Assembly (NCBI GenBank): GCA_027605045.1
Contig: JAQFWX010000006.1
Span: forward strand, 186,001-250,000
Source: Phallus indusiatus
Lineage: Eukaryota; Basidiomycota; Agaricomycetes; Phallales; Phallaceae
DNA: 64,000 bases
Reading direction: 5' to 3'
This document shows positions 38,570-50,100 of this stretch, piece after piece; the stretch's first letter is position 1, and every line of letters begins with the position of its first letter. The position numbers and the translations under genes are program-made. The notes under the pieces were generated by a model. That model saw nothing but the letters and a program-made list of their open reading frames with translations, was not told where the DNA came from and made no database searches.

Positions 38570-40450
38570 GGGTGACAGGGACTATTGAAGAGGTTAAAAC
38601 CTACACCGCCTCAATTGCCACAAAGATCATCCGAGTTTGGACGAGGACATACTGTCATCTGCATAACATGGGTGGACAATCCGCGAAGGCGCAACTGCGT
38701 GGCTCATCTTCGATTTTATGGACGACTGCGGCTACCATCACCATCACCCCAAAACCCTTCAGCTCTCACGACCGATTCAGACCGTCGACGCAATGATTTA
38801 GTGGATATATCTTGGCTGCTATCAGCCTTCTTTGTAGAGCTACTTACATATGTTCGTGTACGTACGTACGTACGCGATGTCTCTGGTGTGCCTTGTAGAT
38901 ACACTGCTTACACCCAGGCTTTTGTGCATCTTCCGCCCGCTTTTCATCACTAGAAATTCGGGTGGGACTAATGAACTTTGAAGTTACCTCCATCCCACTT
39001 CTATCGTTTCAGATCTAAAGAGGCTTTGCATAAAACGCTTGAACGAATAGGGTAGAGTAATAAAAAGATTCTCACCTGCGTTTTTTGGCTGCGAGCTTTT
39101 CAAATCCCAACATGGGGGCGCTGTCACTCGAACCGCTACTCTTGTGAAATGGTTTACATGTAAACCAAGGCCCTGATCATATGTATAAGTGGGCCAATCT
39201 TTGGGTAGTCGAGCAATATAAGCTTGAGCTTCTTCGCAAACCGACGTAATACTGACTGATTCAGGTGAAATCTTGCTGGCGGAACGCGCTTTCAAAACGA
39301 CGAGAAGATATAGTATGAAGATGCTAGTGTCTAATGCGAGGAGAAGAATCGGATCCAGCTCTTGAATTTGTGACGTCCCGGTCTGAACTAAGGATACAGC
39401 CACGACCACGACCACCGTCAGATATCGTTCGAGGACCTAAAGAAAGCCACAGCCGGTAGAGTTTTTGATCAGATTTACATTCTGCGATTTGAAAACGTGC
39501 GTTAGTACGCAGTGATGGTTCAAGGTGGCATGTGCGCCCAGGAAGCTTCGTTGGGAAAGACAGGTCGCAGGGCTGAAGAAGTGAGAGTAACAAGCTTGAT
39601 ATTTTTACCAATTTCACTAAATGATAGGACCGCATCCTTATTTTAGATAGATGGAACGGCCTTAAATTGCGGTTGTACAAGATGCTTTTGGTGGTCTTCT
39701 TTGAGCGACCATCTGCAAGCAGGGCAATAACAAAACTTGGCAAATGTCAGTACAACATTGATGTTCATCTCAGAGTCGGACAAGTAGCCTCGGGTCCTAT
39801 GTATCTTGCGGTATAGTTATCTGTTGTCAATCCGAATGCCGACCTTTGAGGTGGTTTGCCCATGCGTATGTTCTGCTGTGCAGCGATAAAGGAAACATCT
39901 CTGAAAGATCAAATATAAATGAGCATCTCTGGGACGGGTGTTTACAAAAAAGACGTGATATACCGCTGTGTTTGCACTAGCTCAAGACGAAAAATGTGCC
40001 ATAAACAACGAAGAATCGTACACGAGACTCTCTCCAACGCATTCGGCGACGTAACGCCCAAAGTTAGTGTTGCAACTTGAGTGAACCGTATGATAGATTT
40101 AAAAGACCTCCCTTGATTGAAAAGCAAAAACACTTTAGTAATGGGTCAGAAATCGATGAGGACTCTGAATCTGGTTGGTGATCTCCAATTGTACATGTAT
40201 AGAAGCTTGTATTAGCATAAAAAAACCGATGAAAGTTTGCTGGAAATCATAAAGAGGCAACAAGACAACGAGTGTGAGCTAATGTTTATCCGATTCAAGC
40301 TCTGACGCATAGCTTTCACCTTCCCAAACCTTGACCGCGGTGTCCGAGTCATGAATATGAATCATCATACGGAACGCTGCAATCCAGATCAAACATGAAG
40401 TAATATTGTCTGTTTGAAAGAAACTACATAGAAGCATCCGTTGAACAATA
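38570..40450. repeat. Segmental duplication, paralogous to 23340-25430
   Basis: This is the second copy of the roughly 2-kb block described at 23340-25430. It carries a short GTAC repeat at 38860-38873 and the R1 copy at 39850-40000. The minus-strand frames at 38984-39415 and 39324-39743 correspond to one frame in the other copy, so neither is called as a gene. Confidence 0.65.
39850..40000 (+). repeat. Dispersed repeat R1, copy 5
   Basis: GAGGTGGTTTGCCCATGCGT, CTGCTGTGCAGCGATAAAGG, AAATGAGCATCTCTGGGACG and GTGATATACCGCTGTG form a near copy of the 24560 element within the larger duplication. Confidence 0.5.
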
Positions 40451-40566
40451 AAAAAAAGAATTGCATGGGGGGGAAGAGAGAGGGAGCTCTGCTCAACAAA
40501 GTTTAATTGTAAATAAAATTAAATGAATCCATTCTTACGAGATAGTTAGCATTCGGTCCTGATCGA

Positions 40567-41041
40567 TCATTGGCCTCCCGGTTCTGCGAAGCCATCAGCG
40601 GGAGTAGCGTGCGTTTTGACGTGTCTATTGAGATTTGCAGTAGTCCTGAAGTGCTTTGGACAATACGGACAACCATATGCTGAGAAAAATTGAGAAAACA
40701 TGGTTATATGCGAAAATGGGGCTACAAACGGGTCTCATAGCCATGAACACTTTTGTGTACCTGCACAAAGACGGATTCAGTTTAAAAGTTGAAAACCCAA
40801 GATAAGAAGGATTAATCACTTCTAAGGTGGACGGTCTACCAAATTCCACATTGCAGATAGGACATTTATGAGGCCCAGTGGGTTGTTGACGAGGCTGAGG
40901 AGGTTGACGAGGATCCGCAATAATTATCAGGGTGTTGCAAAAACCACCCTGCACCTGAGCAGGGATCTGAACGTTCTGATCATGAACCGACATACGAAAC
41001 CGAAAATCTGGTGGTGAAACTGAGTTTCTGAGTTCGAACAT
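40567..41041 (-). CDS. Small two-finger C2H2 zinc-finger protein (3 exons)
   Basis: Exons on the minus strand are 41041-40820, 40760-40730 and 40679-40567, with introns of 59 and 50 nt and phases that close; the product is about 121 residues. Finger 1 is CPICNVEFGRPSTLEVHKSVH (residues 59-79), split by intron 1 just before its first His. Finger 2 is CPYCPKHFRTTANLNRHVKTH, just after intron 2. Both fit C-x2-C-x12-H-x3-H. The linker GYETPYG resembles the usual TGEKPY type. The N-terminus is Pro/Gln-rich (PRQPPQPRQQPTGPH). A nuclear DNA- or RNA-binding role is typical of the family, but two fingers alone do not show a target. The ATG at 41041 follows a possible acceptor (CCCACAG), so more 5' coding sequence may exist. 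No frameshift is seen. Confidence 0.6.
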
Positions 41042-41600
41042 CTGTGGGTAATTCTGTGTTTGTAGAGATCCTGTTCTCAGCAGGTCGGCACACTATGTAG
41101 GTAATTGATTTCCATGTTGCCTGGTCAGTTCCGATTTCTTGAAGCTTTCTCAAGATAACGTTTCGGCTGGCATTCTTTTGATTCTATCCGGATGTGGACC
41201 TTGCCGTCTCAATAATTCTAACTTTTGAGAAAGAAGCGCTGGACGAATCGATGATTTTGACGGACCAGGAAATAATGGAACGTTCAACGGTGTACATATT
41301 GTTTATGCAGAGGGCTAAAGAATGATGTGAGTTCATATTTTCTTTCTCGAAAAAAGACAGGTTATCTGATATGACTAAAAGGCGATAAGAAGTGAAAGAA
41401 TGATACATACGGATGCTTCTGGGGAATCGGAGAGACTATGAAATCATTTGGGGTATACATTTGATGTTGAGAAAGCGTTTGCCGATGCCGGTCCATCATA
41501 CGACGGAGGCTGCGCCGACAATCTTCGTCAATGGCATATTAACATGCTACTGATACTAACAAGAACACTGTCGTCAAAAGGCGTTGGTTGCGAAAGAGTA
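41030..41600. repeat. Mixed repeat block shared with 22795-23030, 1380-1860 and 53740-54270
   Basis: Plus-strand 41041-41230 matches 22800-23030 (CTGTGGGTARTT, CAGATCGACACACTATGTAG-like, CTTGAAGCTTTCTCAAGATA). From about 41230 on it matches the A and E 3' flanks (GGACCAGGAAATRAYGG, TTGGGGTATACATTTGATG). On the minus strand a peptide-like piece, SWSVKIIDS, parallels SWSVEMFDP at 54000. The three copies differ in frame, so a conserved gene is not supported. Confidence 0.5.
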
Positions 41601-41799
41601 ATGTTTCTCGTCGTCGTTGTCGTCGTCGAGAAAGTCGCTTTAAATTCATACGCCGTTCAGGGTCATCTCTAAACCCCTTCATCCACCTTGCAAAACCCGA
41701 GATACGTGCCGAGATGTTTATCAGCTTACCAATGGGCAATTCGATAGGTGCCATACAGGACTAACATGTTGATTCTTTTCATCTGTTATTATTATTTGA

Positions 41800-42660
41800 A
41801 TTCTTTGATATGGACTCGGGCTGCTGACCCTGCCGCCAATCTCACAACAAACAATTCCAAACGACGACACCTCTGTTGCGCTATCAAGTTACTATAGCCG
41901 GACATAATTTCAGGTGCTTGCCACCTTAGGTTCACTCCTAAATACAAAAAAAAGTTATGCACTGGTGACTGATATCAAAAAGAATGCATGGGATCATGGC
42001 TCAAAGTGGTAGACGTGCATTCTTGACTAGTCTGACTTGACTTGTATGCTTCACTTCTCGTCTTGCTCTACCGAAAATCAGAAATAACACAATGGAAGCT
42101 GTCATCAATCAGAATGTTATTAGCCTGAACATTGGAGCTTGCAGTCAAACAAAAGTTATAATCTGCAATACTTGCCTTCAAATCCCATGTAAATTACCTT
42201 TTCTATGCAAATACGCCATTTCACAGCAATCCATCATCATCTGCGCCAGGGTATGTGTAGGTATCGACACAGGCCCCGCCTGTTGCGTCATCCGATCGCG
42301 GTCACGATCAGCAGCTCGACTTCTCAAAAATATTTCAACAGCCCCGTTCTTCATATACGGACTAATGAAAAACCACGGTGGATCACTTGTTGCTTGTTGC
42401 ACTTGATCATGAAGGCTGAAGAAGCTTTGACTTGAACACATTCGGATGATTCAATTATGTCCAGATTGATATATCATGTTTGAAAAGAGAGCGGGAGGTT
42501 GTTTTTACGAAGACCTAAATTCGAAGAAATACATGAGAAGAGAGACAGAAAGAGAAGAAAGACTCATGAAGAAAATAACACACACTGTCTGACCCCTTCC
42601 CAAGTGCCCTTATACACATCACTAAACACGCCCCGCCAATCTTATTCTCTCTATCCACTT
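41800..42660 (-). pseudogene. Decayed protein kinase (TKL-like) gene
   Basis: Kinase landmarks appear in order on the minus strand but in different frames. The glycine-rich loop is VFSDVYKGTWEG (about 42633-42595). The helix-C region is LNHPNVF (about 42450). Then come PWFFISPYMKNGAVEIFL and AQMMMDCCEMAYLHRKGNLHG (within 42441-42178). The catalytic loop HGDLKA (about 42185) has one base missing, and NNILIDDSFHCVISDF with DFG (about 42075) has one base extra. The APE motif is WQAPEIMSGYSNL (about 41930), and SSFGIVCCEIGG (about 41850) follows after another shift. At least four frame breaks mark it as a pseudogene. Introns are visible between the loop and helix C and after HGDLKA. Such kinases are expanded in many Agaricomycetes. 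Confidence 0.72.
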
Positions 42661-42789
42661 CCCACTTCGTAATGATTCAAGATGAAAGGCTTTCTCCAAC
42701 CCCAAGAACCACACCAAGCGCTGCATCACACCAGCACCGACGTCGACGCCGACACGGTGACACCTTCAACAACAGCACCATCAATCGGA

Positions 42790-45700
42790 CTCGGTCGTTC
42801 TCTGCTCCCAGCCGGCAGCTCGCCTGACACTATGTACCAATTCTATCAAAACCCGCATCGGCACCAGTACGAGTGTGGACGGCATTCAGCCTCTTCAAAG
42901 CTTCTAATCCGCTTTCCAAGAACTCTCGATGAAAAATAACGTCCTAGGCTACCGGAACCGTCGCTGAACCATCTTTAATACTGGTGAAGGCCAAATGAGC
43001 TTGGCGGCGGTGTTAATACTGGCTAATGATGTTGTACCGAGTATAGTGATTGGTATTGAGTGGAGTTAACGCGGTGGTAACACTGTTTAGTCTCAGCGGC
43101 GAGGGAGGATGAGCGGAACTTGCGCTTTCGAAGCCAGTTTGAGCACCCTATGTCGTCGAAAAGGCTATGGCTTCTTCAACTAGCCCGAACCCGTTGAACG
43201 TGGTGACCGACTTAGCAACCGCTACTGATCCCCAGTCAATTTCTCGCTGCTAGAGGATGTCGCTGTGCTAGATATGCACAGTAGTCATGATTGGAAGAAG
43301 AGATTTGAGCGGTACAAAGGCTGGGTCGCCGCCAATTTGAGTGTATCTGTTGAGAATTTGCTTGAGGTTGGCGGTATGCTGGGAATACAGGGTGTTGTAC
43401 TTATGACGTTGGTATGGGGAAAATGATGAAAGAGATATAGGCGAGGTTTCTGGGCATCCGAACAACAGAGAATGAATTATTAACCTGTTGATGCAGGACA
43501 ACTTGTTCGTCCGCTACCAGTTCAAAGAAGGACTGAACACGTCATGTCGCTGCAACCGTGTCGCGTTACCCGTGTTAAACGCCTGAAATTGCCGTTGCTG
43601 AAAGGGAAACGAAGCCAAGGATGTACGCTAGCAAATGAACATCCTTTGGCACTTATCCTCCTTCAATAGACCTCTAGCTTCCATCTGCCCTTGCTCAAAT
43701 CGTACCGATTCATACACCCGCCTGGGTCAACGCCTTGATGTGATCTACCGCGTTGCGCCACCCTTTCCATTAACGCACGCAAGTTATCTTTTTGAGGTTA
43801 CGATTGACAATAATAGTTTGCCTAGCAAAATGTGAATTAACATCTTCGTGTATATAGACACAATTTCGTTTACCTCGGAATCGTCCCTTGAAACGACGAA
43901 TCAGCTTCAATGATGGCAGCCGTTCTGCGCGTAGTCGCGAGGGAATTGGCCTAGGATTCTTCCATAGAGGAATGAAAAGAGCATTCAATAGAATCTTGTC
44001 ACATGGGTTCGTGCCTGTTCAGCAAATCTCCAGTCCGCGTCCGCCCACGCATCATTTCCCCAACCCGGGTGCTTGTTTGGTGTTCACTGCTGGATTGCAT
44101 TAGCTATATCCTTAATACGATTGCAAGTATGACTTACCGATGGCAAAGTAAGGGACTTCAAGCGGAAGAGTCAGCGAAACGACGCATGAGTGTAGAGTAG
44201 TATCGTTAGATGAATGTAATGGAAAGAACAGGTAGGAACCCAAGCCTAGCAAACTGAAACACCACCAGATCAAATAGCCGGATTAACCAGAGAATAGTGC
44301 ATAATTGTGTCGATACACAACAGCCCAAGCTCTGATACGAAAACTTGTGAAGGTAGAAGCCCGGCGCGAGCAAAGATGAGATGTGGTTTAGCACATCCAT
44401 CAATGTTCAACAGCAACGTGTATAATGAATGAGATGTGTGACACATTATAGCGGCGGGCCTTTTACAACTCGCAAGACTCCATTGGTACATCATTGAGAA
44501 GGCTCCCACTGTAGGATAGGGTGACACACCGCGGTGGGTGATCGTGTCACTATGAATATGAAACCAGGTGCTCAGCTGCTCAGCTGCGTTTTGTACCCTC
44601 TCGACGGCGTAAATCCTGCAGCTGAGGAAGGAAACCCTCGTGACGGTCGTTGCGTAGACCATCGTAGTTTCGCTGGGCAGACCGAAACAGAATCGTTGTG
44701 ACCGAGATTATTGGTATTCGCATCTCAGTCTCCCATCGCCACAGAATAATACTGGGCCGGCTATTGTAGAGTAGTCCCATCACAGAGAAGAATCTGAGCC
44801 ACCGTTCACTTGGAGCGTATTTGTTTGAGTTCAAGCGGACGGTGAACCGGAAGGAAAGGGAAAGAAACGTATTGTATGGGATTGCTATAGAGATTCGATG
44901 AAACTGAGTGAATAAACTGATTTGAGTGCTTGAGCGACAGAATGGGTTGGCATGGGCTGTTGCTGGATGACCTGTTTGTCCCAGAGCGATGACCCTGGTG
45001 CTATACTCGCTTAGAAATATTCTGTTGCGATTAAATATTATGCTGCGATATTAGGATCCACTTTGAGTTCAAAGAAGGATGTGTCCTTACACAATCTTAC
45101 AATCATAACGCCAGCTCGGGTATGGTTCTATTTTAAAACCGGAGGATCTCTTCTTTCGTTGTAGCTTTGTCGTTCCTGTGCTTCGAAAGTGGGATATTCT
45201 ACCACGCTCTCTGTTACAGCGGCACTCCCATAAACTTAGAAAACCCAAAGTGAGAAACCAATTATCGTCCAATGAATTATCAAATTCATAGATCTGTTCG
45301 ACAAATGTGACGAGGCCGCTTTAGTGAAACCCATAAAATTCCTCTTCAAATACAAGTTATAGTATGTTGCAAAAGGCCACTACCGTTTGCAGTTTTGGGT
45401 ACAGTGAAAATAAAAGTCCATCTTGATTCTTGACTGCGGATTTTAGTCTGATTAACATTGGGGTCCAATGACAAAAACGCAAACATCAATATAGTATTAA
45501 GACCACGTAGAAAATAAGCATTTGGCTTACCTTTTCGTTCGCTGTGATCGCCGCGGTTGGCCTCGGAGTTTGGACGGAGTCGGACCGATGATGTAATCTG
45601 CTCAAACTCAATCCCAAGCCTCCATTTCACCAAATTCCACCTATATCGTCGGGAGAACATTTATTTGATTTTATTAGGGTTTATTCTACTCTATCTCTTG

Positions 45701-46120
45701 TGTTTGTTTGTCTTAAAGTTGATTTTTTGTAGCAGATGGAAAAGGACTTTAAACCTCGTTCGCAAGGCATAGTAAAGGATTTACGTTGGTTCCGAAACAA
45801 AGCAAAATAATTGACCCTTCTCTGTACGATAAGAATCGATGAAAATATATTTGAAAAGAAAGTTCTTGGGACGTCCTCTTGCGTATAAATGTGCAAGGTA
45901 CCCTGTTTCGTAACGCGATGGCTTCAAAAGTAATTGCTTTGTAGAATTATTTACTATGCAAGTCTGTCAAACTCCCGCGCAATTTCTTTTCAGATCGACC
46001 CGTTTTACACCTTGTAATTCGACTTTTCACCAACGCACGTGTTTTTCATGGAACCGCTAGCGACATTGTGGTACTCCACTAGAAGAAACTTTCAAAAGGC
46101 CGTACCTTCACAAACTCTTT
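42790..46120. repeat. Segmental duplication, paralogous to 61790-64000
   Basis: The blocks are colinear with the right end of the window: CTCGCCTGACACTAYGTACCA (42819 / 61790), CTTCTTCAACTAGSCCGAACC (43170 / 62161), GGAAAATGATGAAAGAGATAT (43418 / 62409), GAAACCAGGTGCTCAGCTGC (44560 / 63322) and GAGTTTGGACGGAGTCGGAC (45567 / 63632). The right copy is shorter because of deletions. Short frames such as 44270-44662 (-) are not kept open in the partner copies, so no gene is called. Confidence 0.7.
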
Positions 46121-47125
46121 TAAAGTGATAACGGCGAACAGCCGTTACGCCGCGTAACTTATTTGGTGATACACGATCTCACTTGATTATTGGAATCGTT
46201 GGCGTCAGCGCTGAGAAAGAACAAAGTTATTGAGCTGGTTTATGACAACTCGGGATTATAAGTGCGCTATCCTTTCTTTTTGGATCACTTACATAACAAA
46301 ATTGCATTACACCGAACTTTTTCATCCAATACATCTTTTTCGAAAGATTTCATACGATCGTATTCTCGGCCGTGTTGTGAAGTTGGTTTACTATGCACGA
46401 AAAGCTGTTCCAAATATCACACCCGCACACGGGCCAGATTTTCTCAAGAGGACCTCAGCCAGCTCCATTTAAAACTATCGGCATATCTTCTTGACCCAGC
46501 TTTTTAAAGCCAGTGCCGAAGGCCAGTGCGAAAAGATGACATCATTGGGCTTTTCGGCGAAGCTCGCGTTATAGAAGGACATGAAATGAACGACGTGAGA
46601 CCTTGTATAATTCTGTTCCTTAGAAGACGAGGGAAAATGGTGATAAGAGTTGCTGGAGCTCACTTATAAATTCGTCAATGTTCTTTGAGAAACTAAAAGA
46701 AGCGCACCAACATGCAAAACACCCTTTAACAAGATTATTGCGACTCTCCATGCGACTTCAGTACAGCGTGTCACACAGCCAAAGCTAGCGGTGAGCTGAT
46801 TCTGGAAAGTATGAAGGGCAGTCTTGATCTACAGAAATGTGCGCTTTGATATCATAGCTTTCATTCAAGTTCAAAGCAGTGACTCGCCACCGATGACTAT
46901 TGGCTTGCCACCGGAACCTTTTCCTCCAGCGCTACTACTGGCACCAATACAGTATAGAAATCGTCTATTGGAAGAAACGAGGCAAGAAGCATGAATAGGA
47001 AATATGACGTTACCCTCTTTGTTTCGCCTCATACGTGAACCCTGCACGAAGTAACACGGTAAGTAATATCCTGTAGCGTATATTTCACTACGAGCTCTGA
47101 TATTGTATTGAGGTTGTTAGACCTG
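46121..47125. promoter_or_regulatory. Putative 5' region of NLR E, conserved with that of D
   Basis: About 1 kb before the ATG of E resembles the 840 bp before the ATG of D: CAGCGTGTCACACAGCCAAAG (46762), GTAAGTAATATCCTGTAGCG (47061) and TATATTTCACTACGAGC just before the start. I could not place a TATA box or transcription start. Conservation between two paralogs may reflect recent duplication and not function. Confidence 0.35.
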
Positions 47126-50100
47126 ATGGACCAAGTTAATCCATGCTGGCTCTCTGCCACTGGCAGGACTGGTCATCGACAAGAACCTGCCGCATCCGAA
47201 GGCCTGACCGCATCACAGAAGGATTGCGAGCTGTCCCACCAAGAGCACGAGTCGTATCATCCGCGTGATGATGTAGCCGAAAGCCACGACCATGGTCACA
47301 AGCGTCGTCGTTTAGATGATCATGGAACTGACCATACATCTGCAACCTCGGACCCGGGTTGGGACGTTTCAACAGAACTTGTGGGTACCTCCATCTGATA
47401 TAGTTTATTACACGGTACAAATCGATAATTCAAAACCCCAGAGTGATGTTGATATGGAAGAAGATGACGCGATTCACAAAGAAACGAATGAAGTAGTCTT
47501 GCAGCCTGCGCACTTGAGCTCGCAGCCTTCAAACGACCCTGTCCGTTGTCTAACTGTTTGTCATACATGTTGTACTCAAGTAATTCGTCTAGAATTGTGC
47601 CTTGGCTGCTAAGAACAGCAATCTTCTCCCAAACACTGGTGGCGCGATTGTTTCAACTGACGGTATAAAAATATCTGGCAAGTTTAGAATTTCTTATCCA
47701 ATTAAAAGACTCGGTTTATCTCACCTGGGATTCCTTATGAATAAAGATGTTTGTTTGCTGAATCCTCCGCCAAAAGACAATCCGAAATACAAAATAGCAA
47801 TCAAGTGCGGCATTACAGACTCCAAGACTCCAAGAAGTGTAGGTAGGAAGGGGAAATGCGATAACAATCGCGTGATCTGGAATGAACCCTTCGTTTTGTA
47901 TGTCAAAGATTATAATCTTTTCAGATTCTTAAGCTTACGTCGCAATTCAGTTCCGGTGATATTACTGACAAAACACTCCTGACTTTTACTGTGCGAAATA
48001 AACAATTTCTAACGTATAATACAATCGGCACCTGGAAATGCTGGGCCACTGACTTAATTGAGGTGCAAAGCAAAGTCGGTCAGTTATGTTACTGAAAGCA
48101 TTGTCGTTAGTCTAATATTTATAATATTATCGCAGGGTCGTGCAGATTAGACGTCTCGGGAGAATGTCAATTAACATTCAACATCAAAAAAATATCTGGA
48201 CTTGATGTTGTTTCGGGAATGGTAGAACAAGCATCAGCAGGGTTGGCAAGCCTACCGAATCTGAAAGTGCCATTGGCGCAGGCTGCTACTGTTATTAATT
48301 CTGCGGCGCAAGTCTACAATGATAACGAGGAGACGTGGACATCGTTCCTCGACACATTTAAGGTTTTTATGAAAGTGATGGATAATGTTTCGGAGGTAGG
48401 TCTGTTAGCTGGCACACACTTTTCCTTCTCAAAGCGTTTTAAGATAAACATATATGCGCAAATGGCGTGGGGTATTTTGTCTATCATTCCGAAGGTAACT
48501 GCACTCTTTTACTTTTGGGAATGATGTGCTACATATAATGATTTTGCAAGACTATCCTCTCGAAAAAAAACCGCGATGACAAAGTCAAACAGTTATGCGA
48601 AAGACTGAGAGACATTTACGAATACATCACGGACGCAGAATGGTTTCATGGGCTTACTAAGACCCATTCTACAAATCAGTCTACAGACCAACACACGAAG
48701 CGCTCCATAGCTCGCTGGTCTACAATGCTTTCCACGCTGGTTAAACAAACCATTGAATGTTTATATTTTATTGAAGCGTACGGTACCGAAAGTACAGGTT
48801 GTGTCTTTCTCAGTATTATGTGATTGAGCAGCGGTCTGAAGTCGAATTTCTAGCCAAAAATATAGCCAAGGCAATTGGCGGGAGCGTGGATACCAAGATT
48901 CAAGCTTTCAATGACAAACTCGATCACCTTACAAAGGTGATGACGGATTCGGTTAACCTTGAAACGGGGATTATAACACTTCGTATATCTGGGGAAATCA
49001 TGGAACAACGTGGGGAAATCATGGAACAACGTGGGGAAATCATGGAACAACGTGGGGAAATCATGGAACAACGTGGGGAAATCATGGAACAACGTGGGGA
49101 AATCATGGAACAACGCGGGGAAATCATGGAACAACGCGGGGAAATCATTAAACAATGTATGTGAATCATTAAAATCAAATTATTATCAACTGACCTTGTT
49201 CTACAAGGTGAACAAACATTGCTCGGAGAAATGCCCTACGACCCTGACGCTGGATTTTTCCCTAAGAAACGATGTTTACCCGGGACCCGTCAGACGTTAA
49301 TTAATGAAATATTAAAATGGATCAACAACGACAGCTTGCCACAAATTCTGGTCCTGAGCGGACAAGCGGGAGTAGGAAAATCCTCAGTGGCACATACTAT
49401 CGCTGAGGTATTTCAACAACAGAACCGACTCGGATCTATGTTTTGTTTTAACAGGAGTTTCCCTGATCGGCGGAATTGTCTTTTCAGTACCATATCCCGT
49501 GACCTGGCCGACAGCGACATTCTATGGCGAAAGGAATTAGTGAAAGTTATCAATACGTCTGCGGTTCGGAAGAAGAAGGACGCCGAAACGCAGTTTGAGG
49601 AGCTCGTTCTTAAACCTTCAAAGAACGTGATAACCGTTGGATCTGTTGTGGTCGTCGTGGACGCGTTGGATGAGAGTGGAGAGCGTAACGAACGCGGGGA
49701 TATTCTGAAATTACTCTTGGACAGATGGTGTGGGCTTCCGAAAAACTACCGTCTCATTGTCACTACACGTCCAGAACAAGACATTGAGCTTCGATGCCAA
49801 AATGGTAATGTTCAATGTATACGGATGAGCGGAATTGACGCAGAGGAAACACGTTCTGATATCGAAGCTTATGTCTCGGATTGTCTCGCCCCGATATCGT
49901 CTATCTTGGACGAGATAAACCGAGATTGGCGCAGCATACTCGCCAAGCGTGCCGAGGGTCTTTTTCAATGGGCGCAGACTGTTTGCCACTTCATTAATCC
50001 TACTATCAGGCATCCACAGCTGATAGAGAAGAAATGGGAAGCTTGTGTCTCAAAGTCGTCCTTGTCATTATACGGACTATATCGTCAGATCATCTCAAGC

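Noticed and set aside
42178..42441. Treating this ORF as an intact small gene
   Set aside because: It holds only the middle of a kinase domain. The preceding and following kinase motifs continue outside it in other frames, so it is part of a pseudogene.
44270..44662. 130-codon minus-strand ORF and its overlapping neighbour 44580-44834
   Set aside because: The matching regions at 25875-26171 and about 63180-63420 do not keep the same frame open, and no family is recognised.
48991..49158. CRISPR-like array
   Set aside because: The units are contiguous with no spacers and are in frame within a eukaryotic coding exon.
48850..49178. Minus-strand repetitive ORFs (FPTLFHD- and MISPRCS-like repeats)
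   Set aside because: They are the complement of the GEIMEQR minisatellite in the coding exon of E; any frame through a 21-bp array stays open.
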